Shown piece by piece: positions 25,344 through 33,919 of a DNA stretch of 64,000 nucleotides. The translations under genes were made by a program, and so were the position numbers. How positions within the stretch are numbered: the first letter of the stretch is position 1; every line of letters begins with the position of its first letter. Origin of the DNA: Oscillospiraceae bacterium. GTDB lineage: Bacteria > Bacillota > Clostridia > Oscillospirales > Acutalibacteraceae. Below the pieces are notes generated by a model, which saw nothing but the letters and a program-made list of their open reading frames with translations, was not told the origin of the DNA and did no database searches. The stretch is from positions 340,981 to 404,980 of the forward strand of contig SVOJ01000001.1 in the NCBI GenBank assembly GCA_015066385.1. The letters run 5' to 3'.

Positions 25344-26498
25344 ATGGCAGAAAACGTACTTGATCGCTTCAAGGAAGGAAGCATTGAAGAAACAGTTATC
25401 GATACCACCAAAAAGGTTAAAGTCGGTATCATCGGTACCGGCTGGATTGCTGAAGAGCACGTTAAGAAATATCTTATGTGTCCCGATGTTGAAATCGTAG
25501 CAGCCGCCGATCTTGTTGAAGGCAAAGCAGAAAAATTCTGCAAAGCCAACGGTATTGACGGTGTCCGTCTTTACAGAAGCCACAAAGAGCTGCTTGATGC
25601 TGAAGAGCTTGATGCTGTCAGCGTTTGCACCTATAACCGCACCCATGCGGAATGCACCATTTATGCACTGCAGAAAGGTGTTAATGTTCTGCTTGAAAAA
25701 CCCATGTGTGTCACACTTGAAGAAGCCGTTGCAATCTGCAAGGCTGAAAAAGAAAGCGGCAAGATCGTTTCTGTCGGCTTCCAGCCCCGTTTTGATGAAA
25801 ATATGAAGATGGTCAAGGAAATCGTGCAGTCCGGTGAGCTTGGTGATGTATATTACATTCAGACCGGCGGAGGCAGACGCAGAGGCATTCCGACTCCTTA
25901 CGGCACTTCGTTCATTGAAGACAAGACCGCAGGTATCGGCGCGCTTGCCGATATCGGTTGTTATTCTCTTGATATGGTTCTCAATGCTGTCGGCTATCCG
26001 AAACCGCTTACGGTTTCCGGTTATACAAATGACTGTTTCGGCAAGGATCCCGTGACCTATCCCGGGCATCCCGAATATGCCGATCTGTTCAGTGTTGACG
26101 ATTTTGCAGCCGCATTTGTCCGTCTTGAAGGCGGCATCATCCTTGACTTCCGTATTTCATGGGCTATGAACATGGATACTCCCGGTGATACCATTATTCT
26201 CGGAACCAAGGCAGGTCTTCGTATTCCGTCCACCGAATGCTGGAACGGATCCATCGGCGGTCCGCTTGTTATTTATCGTGATGTTGCAGGCACGCATGTT
26301 GAAACCAAGGTTCCCGAAAAGAAGAACAGCCACGATAATTTCTACAACAAGATCCGTTTCTTTGTTGATGCTGTCAAGAACGGCACTGCTTCTCCTGTTC
26401 CCACAAGTCAGATTATTTACAATCAGGCTATCATTGACGGTATTGCCCGTTCTGCTAAGGCAGGCAGAGAAGTCACCGTTGAAATTCCCGAAATCTAA
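25344..26498 (+). CDS. Gfo/Idh/MocA family NAD(P)-dependent oxidoreductase
   Basis: A 384-residue oxidoreductase. The Rossmann fold begins at about residue 29 with VGIIGTGWIAEEH (GxGxxA), after an unusual polar N-terminal extension of about 28 residues. LLEKPMCV contains the family's catalytic Lys (EKP motif), and SVGFQPRFDENM with GALADIGCYSLDMVL gives the substrate-binding and catalytic Asp/His-like region of the C-terminal domain. Relatives oxidise inositols, sugars or sugar acids; the substrate is unknown. AGGAGG precedes the ATG at 25344. The gene is preceded by a perfect promoter and followed by a terminator, so it is monocistronic. Confidence 0.94.
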   Translation: MAENVLDRFKEGSIEETVIDTTKKVKVGIIGTGWIAEEHVKKYLMCPDVEIVAAADLVEGKAEKFCKANGIDGVRLYRSHKELLDAEELDAVSVCTYNRTHAECTIYALQKGVNVLLEKPMCVTLEEAVAICKAEKESGKIVSVGFQPRFDENMKMVKEIVQSGELGDVYYIQTGGGRRRGIPTPYGTSFIEDKTAGIGALADIGCYSLDMVLNAVGYPKPLTVSGYTNDCFGKDPVTYPGHPEYADLFSVDDFAAAFVRLEGGIILDFRISWAMNMDTPGDTIILGTKAGLRIPSTECWNGSIGGPLVIYRDVAGTHVETKVPEKKNSHDNFYNKIRFFVDAVKNGTASPVPTSQIIYNQAIIDGIARSAKAGREVTVEIPEI

Positions 26499-26504
26499 AA
26501 ATTC

Positions 26505-26538
26505 CTGCGGGGCATTCTCTTGAGTGTCCCGCTTTTTT
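26505..26538 (+). terminator. Intrinsic terminator after the oxidoreductase gene
   Basis: GCGGGGCATTC-TCTT-GAGTGTCCCGC pairs fully as RNA when G-U pairs are allowed, followed by TTTTTT. It ends 10 bases before the rimM start, so rimM probably depends on readthrough or on a promoter in or near this site. Confidence 0.88.
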
Positions 26539-26547
26539 GAGGTTGTT

Positions 26548-27063
26548 ATGATAAAAGAATATCTTGAATTGGGACAAATTGTCGGAACACACGGTGTGCG
26601 TGGTGAGTTGCGATTTAATCCGTGGGCGGATTCGCCTGCATTTGCCGCGAAGTTCAAAACACTGTACACGGATGCAAACGGAAATAACAGCGTGAAAATA
26701 ATTTCCCGTGTGCACGGGAATGTTGTGCTTATGAAAATGGACGGTATTGACACCGTTGAAAAAGCAGCCGCGCTGAAGAATAAAATTCTTTATATGAAAA
26801 GAAGCGATGCGAATTTGCCGGACGGTACATGGTTTGTGCAGGAACTCATCGGCTGTCACGTTTTTGATGCCGACAACGGTGCGGAATACGGCATTCTTTC
26901 GGATGTTTCCGAAACAGGTGCCAATGATGTCTGGCATATTACCGATGCAAAAGGGAATGAGTATCTGCTTCCTGCAATCAAACAGGTCATCATTGAAACT
27001 GATGTCGCCGCCGATAAGATTCTCATTCGGCCCATGAAAGGAATTTTTGATGATGCGGATTGA
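26548..27063 (+). CDS. rimM: Ribosome maturation factor RimM
   Basis: A 171-residue factor for assembly of the 30S head. The N-terminal RimM barrel begins YLELGQIVGTHGVRGELRFNPW and the C-terminal PRC-barrel domain runs from about 95 (GTWFVQELIGCHVFD) to the end, including YLLPAIKQVIIETDV. The ATG at 26548 has TTGAGG 5 bases before it. The following trmD gene overlaps its end by 14 bases, the usual bacterial order. The rpsP and rplS genes often linked to this pair are not next to it here. Confidence 0.97.
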   Translation: MIKEYLELGQIVGTHGVRGELRFNPWADSPAFAAKFKTLYTDANGNNSVKIISRVHGNVVLMKMDGIDTVEKAAALKNKILYMKRSDANLPDGTWFVQELIGCHVFDADNGAEYGILSDVSETGANDVWHITDAKGNEYLLPAIKQVIIETDVAADKILIRPMKGIFDDAD

Positions 27064-27814
27064 TATTCTGACTCTGTTTCCCGAAATGTGCAAAGCGGTT
27101 TTCAGTGAAAGCATAACAGGTCGAGCCATAGCAAAAGGAATCTTGCAAATCAATGCAATCAATATCCGTGACTATACGCTTGATAAGCACAACAGGGTGG
27201 ACGATACGCCTTACGGCGGCGGTACCGGAATGCTCATGCAGGCACAACCGATTTATGATTGTTACAAAGCATTGTGTGAGGAACTCGGTACAAAACCGCA
27301 TCTTGTTTACATGTCACCGCAAGGCGCGGTGTTGACACAGAAAAAAGCGGTTGAATTGTCAAAACTGCCCAATCTCTGCATTCTTTGCGGTCATTATGAA
27401 GGTGTGGATGAACGTGTCCTTGAGGAAATAGTCGACGAGGAAATTTCCATCGGTGATTATGTTCTTACGGGAGGAGAATTGCCGGCATTGGTGTTGGCTG
27501 ACAGCATTTCGCGTATGATCGATGGCGTTCTTGCCAATGAAGATGCATATACACTGGAAAGTCATTATAATTCTCTTCTTGAATATCCTCAGTATACAAA
27601 ACCTGCGGTCTGGAACAACAGGGAAGTGCCGCCTGTTTTACTGTCGGGGCATCATGCGAATATCGAAAAATGGCGTCGGGAACAGTCGTTGCAACGCACT
27701 TTTGAGCGAAGACCTGATTTATTGAAGACAGCAGAATTGACCGCAAAAGAGCAACAGATGCTTGATTCTTGGCTGTTGCAAGAACGGAATAAAGCAGAAT
27801 TAAATGATGATTGA
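27050..27814 (+). CDS. trmD: tRNA (guanine(37)-N1)-methyltransferase
   Basis: A 254-residue SPOUT methyltransferase that makes m1G37 in tRNAs reading codons that start with C, preventing frameshifts. It begins MRIDILTLFPEMCKAVF. The trefoil knot that binds S-adenosylmethionine spans YMSPQGA, LCGHYEGVDERV and ISIGDYVLTGGELPALV. DYTLDKHNRVDDTPYGGGTGMLM holds the catalytic Asp region. The start may be 27050 or the next codon at 27053; AAAGGA lies 7 bases before 27050. It overlaps rimM. Confidence 0.98.
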   Translation: MMRIDILTLFPEMCKAVFSESITGRAIAKGILQINAINIRDYTLDKHNRVDDTPYGGGTGMLMQAQPIYDCYKALCEELGTKPHLVYMSPQGAVLTQKKAVELSKLPNLCILCGHYEGVDERVLEEIVDEEISIGDYVLTGGELPALVLADSISRMIDGVLANEDAYTLESHYNSLLEYPQYTKPAVWNNREVPPVLLSGHHANIEKWRREQSLQRTFERRPDLLKTAELTAKEQQMLDSWLLQERNKAELNDD

Positions 27815-27905
27815 AAATCTCTTTGTCAAAATGCACAAACGGAGTATAAAAAAATTGTCATACTTTAGCCTATTAAACGATTTTTTCAAAACACCTCGGT
27901 TTGTG

Positions 27906-27933
27906 ATTGACGAAGGAAAGTTTTGTGCTATAA
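27906..27933 (+). promoter_or_regulatory. Predicted sigma-A promoter of the HPr gene
   Basis: TTGACG at 27906-27911, 16 bases, and TATAAT at 27928-27933 with an extended TGC before the -10. The leader to the start codon is about 70 bases. Confidence 0.8.
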
Positions 27934-28011
27934 TATGTAACAAGCAACAGATTTCTGATGCTTAATTTTGGGTATTTCAGAAATCAAATTATTGCCGTGG
28001 GAGAGTCAAAT

Positions 28012-28275
28012 ATGGTCCATAAAGATATTACAGTTCAGAATCAGGTTGGCTTGCATGCACGTCCTGCAACCTTCTTTATTCAGAAAGCAAATGAATTCAG
28101 ATCTTCTATCTGGGTTGAAAAAGAAGAACGCAGAGCAAACGCAAAGAGCCTTCTTGGTGTTCTTTCTCTCGGTATCACCGGTGGCACTGACATTCGCATT
28201 ATTGCTGACGGCAATGATGAAAATGAAGCTTTGGCAGCACTTGTTCAGATGGTCGAAGCCGGTTTTGCCGAATAA
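28012..28275 (+). CDS. HPr family phosphocarrier protein
   Basis: An 87-residue HPr. His15 lies in VGLHARPATFF, the site phosphorylated by enzyme I of the sugar phosphotransferase system. Ser46 lies in ANAKSLLGVLSLG, the site of HPr kinase used in Firmicute catabolite repression. Both are present, so it is HPr rather than Crh, which lacks His15. The ATG at 28012 is chosen so that His and Ser fall at 15 and 46; GGGAGAG precedes it. It is not next to ptsI but stands alone, with its own promoter and terminator, between trmD and uvrC. Confidence 0.95.
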   Translation: MVHKDITVQNQVGLHARPATFFIQKANEFRSSIWVEKEERRANAKSLLGVLSLGITGGTDIRIIADGNDENEALAALVQMVEAGFAE

Positions 28276-28292
28276 GTTTTTGATTTCAGTAA

Positions 28293-28327
28293 AAAACCGT
28301 TCTGCATCGCAGGGCGGATTTTTTCAT
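28293..28327 (+). terminator. Intrinsic terminator after the HPr gene
   Basis: CCGTTCTGC-ATC-GCAGGGCGG pairs over 9 bp with G-U pairs, followed by ATTTTTTC. Confidence 0.85.
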
Positions 28328-28348
28328 TTTGAGTAAGGAGGATGCAGG

Positions 28349-30190
28349 ATGAATATTGCCGAACTGCGTAAAAAAGCCATGCAGTTGCCCTTGTCGCCGG
28401 GTGTTTATATCATGAAAAATATGTCGGGCGAAATTATCTATATAGGCAAGGCTAAGGCATTGCGCAATCGTGTGAGTCAATATTTCGGCTCGCAGAGCAA
28501 CCATACCGTCAAAGTGCGCAAAATGGTTGAGAATGTGCATGATTTTGATTATATTCTTGTAGCGTCCGAATTCGAAGCCCTTGTTTTGGAATGTTCATTG
28601 ATCAAACAGCATCATCCGAAATATAATATTCTGCTGAAAGATGACAAGGGCTACGGCTATATAAAAGTAACAAAGGACGGTTGGCCGACTTTGACAGCCG
28701 AAAAACAAAAAGCAGAAGACGGAGCCGATTATTACGGTCCGTTTGCATCGACGGGATATGTCGCAAAGGCTGTGCAGGATGCAAAGGCTATTTTTGGTCT
28801 GCCGACCTGTAATAAGCATTTTCCGAAGGATATTAACCGTCAGACGCGCCCGTGCCTTCATTATCACATAAAGACTTGCGCCGCTCCGTGTTGCGGAAAA
28901 ATGAAAGAACAGGAATACATGGAATCCCATCGCGATGCGCTTGCGCTGTTATTGAACGGTGACGGCGAAATTATGCGCAAGTTGAAACGAGATATGCAGG
29001 AGGCGGCGGAAAACCTTGAATTTGAACGTGCCGCCCGTTTGCGTGACCGCATTGCATCTATTCAGAAAACATGGCAAAAGCAGAGTGTTGTTGCTGTTCG
29101 CAGTGGCCTGCAGGATGTTTTTGCAGTGGCAGACGGAAGCGTGAAATCCTGCCTGACAGTTCTTCGTTACAGTGACGGGAAATTGTATGATTCCGAAAGT
29201 TTTATCTTTGACAAACTGGAAAGCCCTGAAGAAGATCGCAGCCGATTACTGACACAATTTTATACAATCCGGGACGATGTTCCCGAACGTGTCAGTGTGG
29301 ATGTTGATCCTGCAGATTCGCAATTGCTGGAAGAATGGCTGTCTGAAAAGCGTGGAAAAAAGGTGCAGATTTTTGTTCCGAAGCAAGGCGAAGGAATGAA
29401 ACTGATGCAACTTGCCCGTGAGAATGCCTCCGAAAAACTGTCAAAATACACCGGTAAAAATGAAAAACAGCAACGTGTGCTTGATGAACTCGGGGAAACC
29501 CTTGGTTTGCCGCATGCACCTGCTTATATTGAAGCATATGATATTTCCCATACCGCCGGTAGTGAAACGGTTGGCGGCATGATCGTGTTTAAAGACGGAA
29601 AAGCCCATAAAAAGGCTTACAGAAAGTTTGCAGTCCGCGGAATTGAAAATGATGACTGCGCTGCCATGGCACAGGTTCTGTCAAGACGAATGGATGAATA
29701 CCTGAAGAATCCCGACGGAGCGGACGGTTTCGGCAGATTGCCCGATCTGATTTTGCTGGACGGTGCAAAAGGTGAGATCAATGCCGTTCATGCTGTTTTG
29801 CGCGAAAAAGGTTTATCTGTACCATTGTTCGGTATGGTAAAGGACGGAAAACACAGAACGCGCGCCATTGCCACAAGCGGCGATGAAATATCTATTCTGG
29901 ATAAACGTGCTTTGTTTACGCTGGTTGCCGAAATTCAGGAGGAAGTACATCGTTTTGCAATTACCTACCACCGACAGAAACGAAAAAAGAGCACATTGTC
30001 TTCCAATCTGACACAGATTGAAGGCATCGGCGAAAAAAGGGCCAAAGCTTTGCTGAAGCATTTCGGCACATTAACAGCGGTGCAGAATGCAGATCTTGCT
30101 TCCCTGGAAGCGGTAAGCGGAATCAGTAAGCCTGCGGCTGAAAAGGTGTATCAGTATTTTCATAAGAATCAAACGAGGGAGGATGATTAA
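28349..30190 (+). CDS. uvrC: Excinuclease ABC subunit C
   Basis: A 613-residue UvrC, which makes both incisions in nucleotide excision repair. Domains: GIY-YIG nuclease (about 15-95; SPGVYIMKNMSGEIIYIGKAKALRNRV), a Cys-rich region (CLHYHIKTCAAPCCG), UVR motif that binds UvrB (about 205-240, LEFERAARLRDRI), the RNase H-like 5' endonuclease domain (about 380-540; EAYDISHTAGSETVGGMIVF) and tandem HhH at the C-terminus (about 550-610, IEGIGEKRAKALLKHFG). AAGGAGG lies before the ATG at 28349. The phosphatase gene follows after 2 bases. Confidence 0.98.
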   Translation: MNIAELRKKAMQLPLSPGVYIMKNMSGEIIYIGKAKALRNRVSQYFGSQSNHTVKVRKMVENVHDFDYILVASEFEALVLECSLIKQHHPKYNILLKDDKGYGYIKVTKDGWPTLTAEKQKAEDGADYYGPFASTGYVAKAVQDAKAIFGLPTCNKHFPKDINRQTRPCLHYHIKTCAAPCCGKMKEQEYMESHRDALALLLNGDGEIMRKLKRDMQEAAENLEFERAARLRDRIASIQKTWQKQSVVAVRSGLQDVFAVADGSVKSCLTVLRYSDGKLYDSESFIFDKLESPEEDRSRLLTQFYTIRDDVPERVSVDVDPADSQLLEEWLSEKRGKKVQIFVPKQGEGMKLMQLARENASEKLSKYTGKNEKQQRVLDELGETLGLPHAPAYIEAYDISHTAGSETVGGMIVFKDGKAHKKAYRKFAVRGIENDDCAAMAQVLSRRMDEYLKNPDGADGFGRLPDLILLDGAKGEINAVHAVLREKGLSVPLFGMVKDGKHRTRAIATSGDEISILDKRALFTLVAEIQEEVHRFAITYHRQKRKKSTLSSNLTQIEGIGEKRAKALLKHFGTLTAVQNADLASLEAVSGISKPAAEKVYQYFHKNQTREDD

Positions 30191-30192
30191 AA

Positions 30193-30846
30193 ATGATCAA
30201 GGCAGTAATTTTTGATCTGGACGGCACATTGACGGATACATTGGATGACCTGACCGATGCTGTTAATTATGTTTTATCCCGTTATCACTATGCGCAGAGA
30301 ACGAGAGATGAAATCCGTTCTTTTGTCGGGAACGGGTTGTATATGCTGATGCGTCGTGCCCTGCCTGCTGATGCCTCCGATGTTATTGCTGTTGAATGTA
30401 CAGCGATATTGACGGCATACTACAAAGAACATTCTCTCGATAAAACAAAACCGTATGACGGGATTATTCCGTTGCTGGAAAAATTGAACCGTGACGGTAT
30501 TCTTTGTGCAGTCGCAACCAATAAAAGAGAATTTGCGGCAAAGGAAATTTGTGAACACTTTTTCGGTTCGCTTTTATGCAATGTCAAAGGTGATAACGGA
30601 AAAAGACCTTTGAAGCCGGAACGGACAATTATTGATGAATTGATTAAAGAGCTGAATGTGAGTCCTGAAGAAACGCTGTATGTCGGTGATTCCGAGACGG
30701 ATGCATACACTGCACAAAATGCAGGTCTGACTGCAGTCGGTGTTGTATGGGGCTTCAGAGCGAAAACACAGTTAAAAGATGTCGGAATATCACTGTTTGC
30801 TGAAAAAGGTGATGATATATACAATATTGTAAAAAATTACGGTTGA
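30193..30846 (+). CDS. HAD hydrolase, phosphoglycolate-phosphatase-like (Gph/PpaX group)
   Basis: A 217-residue HAD-IA phosphatase. Motif I is FDLDGTLTDTLDD at residues 7-19, the helical cap spans about 20-85, motif II is VATNKR, motif III the Lys in KRPLKPER, and motif IV is YVGDSETDAYTAQNAG. This arrangement fits Gph and PpaX, which dephosphorylate 2-phosphoglycolate or pyrophosphate. It starts 2 bases after the uvrC stop. Since 2-phosphoglycolate is released when damaged DNA 3' ends are repaired, the pairing with uvrC would make sense, but this is inference. Confidence 0.92.
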   Translation: MIKAVIFDLDGTLTDTLDDLTDAVNYVLSRYHYAQRTRDEIRSFVGNGLYMLMRRALPADASDVIAVECTAILTAYYKEHSLDKTKPYDGIIPLLEKLNRDGILCAVATNKREFAAKEICEHFFGSLLCNVKGDNGKRPLKPERTIIDELIKELNVSPEETLYVGDSETDAYTAQNAGLTAVGVVWGFRAKTQLKDVGISLFAEKGDDIYNIVKNYG

Positions 30847-30871
30847 CAAAACATGTTCTTCTGTGTAATAA
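30843..30871 (+). promoter_or_regulatory. Predicted promoter of the rsmD-coaD group
   Basis: TTGACA at 30843-30848, overlapping the stop of the HAD gene, 17 bases, then TAATAA. The -35 is perfect and the -10 moderate. Confidence 0.5.
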
Positions 30872-30909
30872 TAAATAAGTAAATTTTTATTTATGAACGG
30901 AGAGTTCGT

Positions 30910-31452
30910 TTGCGAGTTATAACAGGTTCTGCAAGGGGAAGAAAACTTGTCACCCCTGAAGGAATGGAAGTCAGGCCGACACTTGATAAGGTTAAGGAAG
31001 GTCTTTTCAGCGCCGTTCAGTTTGAAATTGAAGGCAGAGATGTGTTGGATCTTTTTGCAGGCTCCGGTCAGCTTGGTATTGAAGCATTGAGTCGCGGCGC
31101 CTCATCTTGTGTTTTTGTTGACAGTTCCAGGAAATCGCAGAAAGCCATCCAGACAAATATTGCCGCTTGCGGCTTTCAGGAACAATCCCGACTGATTGCA
31201 GGGGATGCCTTGGGCTATATTAAGTCCTGCATGCAGACATTCGGTATTGTTTTTCTGGATCCGCCGTACGGACAGAAATGGATTGATAAAGTTCTTCCGT
31301 TTGTTGCTGATCATGTAACACCGGGAGGAATTATTGTCTGCGAGTCGGATCTTAAAGAAGAGTTGCCTTCGCAGGCTGGGAATTTTACGATCGACCGTGT
31401 GCGTAATTATTCTCATACCAAGGTAACAATATACAGATGCAAAACAGAATGA
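30910..31452 (+). CDS. rsmD: 16S rRNA (guanine(966)-N2)-methyltransferase, TTG start
   Basis: A 180-residue Rossmann-fold methyltransferase acting on G966 of 16S rRNA. It begins MRVITGSARGRKLVTPEGMEVRPT, the family signature; the SAM motif is VLDLFAGSGQLGIEALSRGA and the catalytic motif IV is VFLDPPYG. The start is TTG at 30910, with CGGAGAG about 8 bases before it; the nearby ATG at 30892 is out of frame and hits a stop. Use of TTG suggests low expression. coaD follows after 12 bases, the common Firmicute order. Confidence 0.95.
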   Translation: MRVITGSARGRKLVTPEGMEVRPTLDKVKEGLFSAVQFEIEGRDVLDLFAGSGQLGIEALSRGASSCVFVDSSRKSQKAIQTNIAACGFQEQSRLIAGDALGYIKSCMQTFGIVFLDPPYGQKWIDKVLPFVADHVTPGGIIVCESDLKEELPSQAGNFTIDRVRNYSHTKVTIYRCKTE

Positions 31453-31464
31453 GAGGTCATTCTT

Positions 31465-31962
31465 ATGCTGAAAATTGCTGTTTGTCCCGGAAGTTTTGAT
31501 CCCATTACATTGGGGCATGTTGATGTAATTACCCGTGCCGCCAAAGTTTTTGATAAAGTTGTTGTAACAGTTATGTACAACAGCAAAAAACGCAATACCG
31601 GTCTTTTTACCCCCAATGAGAGGGTTGAACTGATCAAAAAAAGCGTTGCACATCTTCCGAATGTGGAAGTTGATTTTCACAGCGGATTGTTGGCGGACTA
31701 TGTGCAGAAAATCGGTGCCGTTGCAGTTGTTAAAGGTTTGCGAGCGGTGTCCGATTATGAAGATGAATTCCAGCAGGCATTGACAAATAAACGACTTGCT
31801 CCGCAAGTGGATACCATGTTTTTTGTAACCAGTGCCGAATACATGTTCTTAAGCTCGTCTTTGGTTCGGGAAGTGTGCAGTTATGGTGGCGACATCAGTG
31901 CATTTGTGCCCGAAGCGATAATAGAAGATATAAAAAAGAAAGCTATAATAACGGAAGGATGA
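31465..31962 (+). CDS. coaD: Pantetheine-phosphate adenylyltransferase
   Basis: A 165-residue enzyme that joins 4'-phosphopantetheine to AMP, the fourth step of coenzyme A synthesis. The nucleotidyltransferase motif GSFDPITLGHVDVI at 10-23 includes the TxGH pair. VVKGLRAVSDYEDEFQQALTN and EYMFLSSSLVREV (the ISSS-type motif) complete the active site. Length fits the 160-residue bacterial family. It sits 12 bases after rsmD and 8 before the coiled-coil gene. Confidence 0.98.
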   Translation: MLKIAVCPGSFDPITLGHVDVITRAAKVFDKVVVTVMYNSKKRNTGLFTPNERVELIKKSVAHLPNVEVDFHSGLLADYVQKIGAVAVVKGLRAVSDYEDEFQQALTNKRLAPQVDTMFFVTSAEYMFLSSSLVREVCSYGGDISAFVPEAIIEDIKKKAIITEG

Positions 31963-31969
31963 ATGAACT

Positions 31970-32560
31970 ATGAGCGTAGAGGATTTGCTGAGTCAGATTG
32001 AGGATTTGCTTGATGACGGAAAACCGTCTTTAATGGGATCAGGAAAGGTGCGTGTCGATTCCGACTCTATCCGCCGCATTCTTGAAGACATTCGTCTTGA
32101 AATGCCCGAAGAAGTCAAACAGGCAAGAAAAATTGCCGCAGAACGCAAAATGATTCTTGATAAGGCGCAATCCAAGGCTGCTGCAACCATCAAACAGGGC
32201 GAAATGCTTGCCGCGCAGATGGTTGAAGAAACCAGCATTACCAGAATGGCGCATGATCATGCCGCACAGTTGAAGACTGCTGCAGAAGCAGATGCCGCGC
32301 AGATTGTGGCAGATGCCCGTTCGCAGGCTGCTGATATCATTGAAAAGGCGAAGGAAAACTATTCCGAAATCGTGAACAATGCGCAGAAGTGGTCTTCGGA
32401 TCTTCGCAACGGTGCAAGCAACTTTGTGGATTCCATCATCGGTGATACGGAAGGAATTCTGGTTGAAGGCATCAATAACTTCAACACCAGTCTGAACAAA
32501 ATTCACATTGTTCAGCAGCAGTTGGAAAATGCTGCCGCAAAGAGATCAGATGACATTTAA
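31970..32560 (+). CDS. Coiled-coil protein next to coaD
   Basis: A 196-residue soluble, acidic protein dominated by an Ala/Lys/Glu-rich coiled coil from about 55 to 150, with repeats of ARKIAAERK, AQSKAAATIKQGE and ADAAQIVADARSQAADIIEKAKENY. Its N-terminus (DLLSQIEDLLDD) and C-terminus are also helical. It resembles the V-type ATPase subunit H/DivIVA-like coiled-coil proteins found after coaD in many Clostridia, but it is not a transporter component. The pattern suggests a scaffold or cell-division helper; this is inference. It starts 8 bases after the coaD stop and ends before a hairpin. Confidence 0.85.
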   Translation: MSVEDLLSQIEDLLDDGKPSLMGSGKVRVDSDSIRRILEDIRLEMPEEVKQARKIAAERKMILDKAQSKAAATIKQGEMLAAQMVEETSITRMAHDHAAQLKTAAEADAAQIVADARSQAADIIEKAKENYSEIVNNAQKWSSDLRNGASNFVDSIIGDTEGILVEGINNFNTSLNKIHIVQQQLENAAAKRSDDI

Positions 32561-32575
32561 TTGTACATAGTTTTC

Positions 32576-32611
32576 AACAACACCTCATATCATTATGATG
32601 TGAGGTGTTCA
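32576..32611 (+). terminator. Hairpin after the coiled-coil gene
   Basis: ACACCTCA and TGAGGTGT, plus ATCAT/ATGAT, form a stem with a four-base loop. The following TTCAATTT is only moderately T-rich, so termination may be partial. Confidence 0.6.
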
Positions 32612-32615
32612 ATTT

Positions 32616-33098
32616 ATGTTCTGTTTTTCTTTCAAATCAGCCAAGTACCGGCTTGTTATGTTGATTTTCGGTGGGTTGCTGATTTTACTGACAGTCTTTA
32701 CGGTAAGGGGAACGGCACGTGATGTGGCAGTGGGCGGTTCCGTGTATCCGCGAGGGGCAACGCAAGAAGAACGATTGCAATATCTTGAACAATTCGGTTG
32801 GATTGTGCAGGAAGAACCCGTTAGTGTGCAGGAAATCTTTATTCCGGCTCAATTCGGTGACGTTTACAACAATTATAATGCTATTCAATTGTCGCAAGGG
32901 TTTGATCTTTTGCCGTACGCAGGCAGAAGTGTGAAAAAATGGGTCTATGCCGTTACCAATTATCCGGGATACGCGCAAAGTGAAGCCTATGTACAGGCGA
33001 CCTTACTGGTTTGCCAGGGAATCATTATAGGCGGGGATATCTGCTCGGTTGAACTGGACGGTTTTATGCATGGTTTTGATTATCTTTCATCACATTAG
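32616..33098 (+). CDS. DUF4830 membrane-anchored protein
   Basis: A 160-residue protein with an N-terminal transmembrane anchor (about 10-28, YRLVMLIFGGLLILLTVFTV) and an extracellular domain of the DUF4830 type: RLQYLEQFGWIVQEEPVSVQ, IPAQFGDVYNNYNAIQLSQG and FDLLPYAGRSVKKWVYAVTNYP. The family is common in spore-forming Clostridia and has no known biochemical role. The ATG at 32616 is the first in frame but no strong AGGAGG precedes it; GTGAGGTG of the hairpin arm lies 10 bases upstream and may serve as RBS. If so, the hairpin would hide the RBS. Confidence 0.8.
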   Translation: MFCFSFKSAKYRLVMLIFGGLLILLTVFTVRGTARDVAVGGSVYPRGATQEERLQYLEQFGWIVQEEPVSVQEIFIPAQFGDVYNNYNAIQLSQGFDLLPYAGRSVKKWVYAVTNYPGYAQSEAYVQATLLVCQGIIIGGDICSVELDGFMHGFDYLSSH

Positions 33099-33160
33099 GA
33101 TGACGGATATAGTCCGAACCCGCCCGAAAACGGTTATTTTAAGTCTTTAGGATGTATTTT

Positions 33161-33874
33161 ATGGAATTGATTCGTCTTGATAAATTGTTGTCGCAGGCGC
33201 TTCTGCTTTCTCGCAGTGATGCAAAAAAGAAATTGCGGGATTCGCAAGTGGCTATCAACGGAAAAGTTTGCAAAAATGCAGATATGAAAGTGGATCCGTC
33301 TGTTGACATCGTAACTGTCGGTGGGCAGCCGATTGTGTATCAGAAATATGTATATATTATGTTGCATAAGCCCGCAGGTGTGGTATCTGCATCGAAAGAT
33401 CCGAACGAGAAAACAGTGGTTGATCTTGTGCCGTCAGAGATCCGTCGAAAAGGCTTGTTCCCCGCAGGGCGGCTCGACAAGGATACCACCGGCTTTGTGC
33501 TGATTACGGATGACGGTGATTTTGCACACCGTATATTAGCTCCCGGGAAACATGTGCCCAAAACGTACCGTGTGACCCTTACAAGAACGGTGTCTGAAGC
33601 GGAAGTTGCCGAGCTTGCAGACGGCCCTGTGCTGGATGATGAAAAATTGCTTCCCGTCGCCGTGCAGGCTGTCTGTGAGGAAAAATATATATACAGTGTT
33701 GTTTTGATGGAAGGCAGATACCATCAGATCAAGCGTATGTTTGCAAAACAGGGGAATCCCGTTGTTGCACTGCATCGTACGCAAATGGGGCAACTGCCTT
33801 TGGATCCTTCTTTGTTGCCCGGTGAATGTAAAGTTTTGTCTGCAGGGGAACTTGAACGCATCACTATGCAATAA
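33161..33874 (+). CDS. Pseudouridine synthase, RsuA/RluB/E/F family
   Basis: A 237-residue enzyme with an N-terminal S4 RNA-binding domain (about 1-60, IRLDKLLSQALLLSRSDAKK) and a catalytic domain. The catalytic Asp lies in FPAGRLDKDTTGFVLITDDG. KPAGVVSASKDP and EGRYHQIKRMFAKQGN are family motifs. It is a close type to 16S rRNA pseudouridine 516 synthase (RsuA), though RluB-like action on 23S rRNA is possible. TTTAGGA lies 8 bases before the ATG at 33161; the upstream ATG at 33152 is less well placed. A bidirectional terminator follows. Confidence 0.93.
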   Translation: MELIRLDKLLSQALLLSRSDAKKKLRDSQVAINGKVCKNADMKVDPSVDIVTVGGQPIVYQKYVYIMLHKPAGVVSASKDPNEKTVVDLVPSEIRRKGLFPAGRLDKDTTGFVLITDDGDFAHRILAPGKHVPKTYRVTLTRTVSEAEVAELADGPVLDDEKLLPVAVQAVCEEKYIYSVVLMEGRYHQIKRMFAKQGNPVVALHRTQMGQLPLDPSLLPGECKVLSAGELERITMQ

Positions 33875-33916
33875 AAAAACGGAACATCGCTTTTTTTCTT
33901 TGCGGTGTTCCGTCTT
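33873..33916. terminator. Bidirectional terminator
   Basis: ACGGAACATCGC and GCGGTGTTCCGT form a 12-bp stem, with T-rich loop and runs of A or T on both sides, between two convergent genes. Confidence 0.88.
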
Positions 33917-33919
33917 CTA

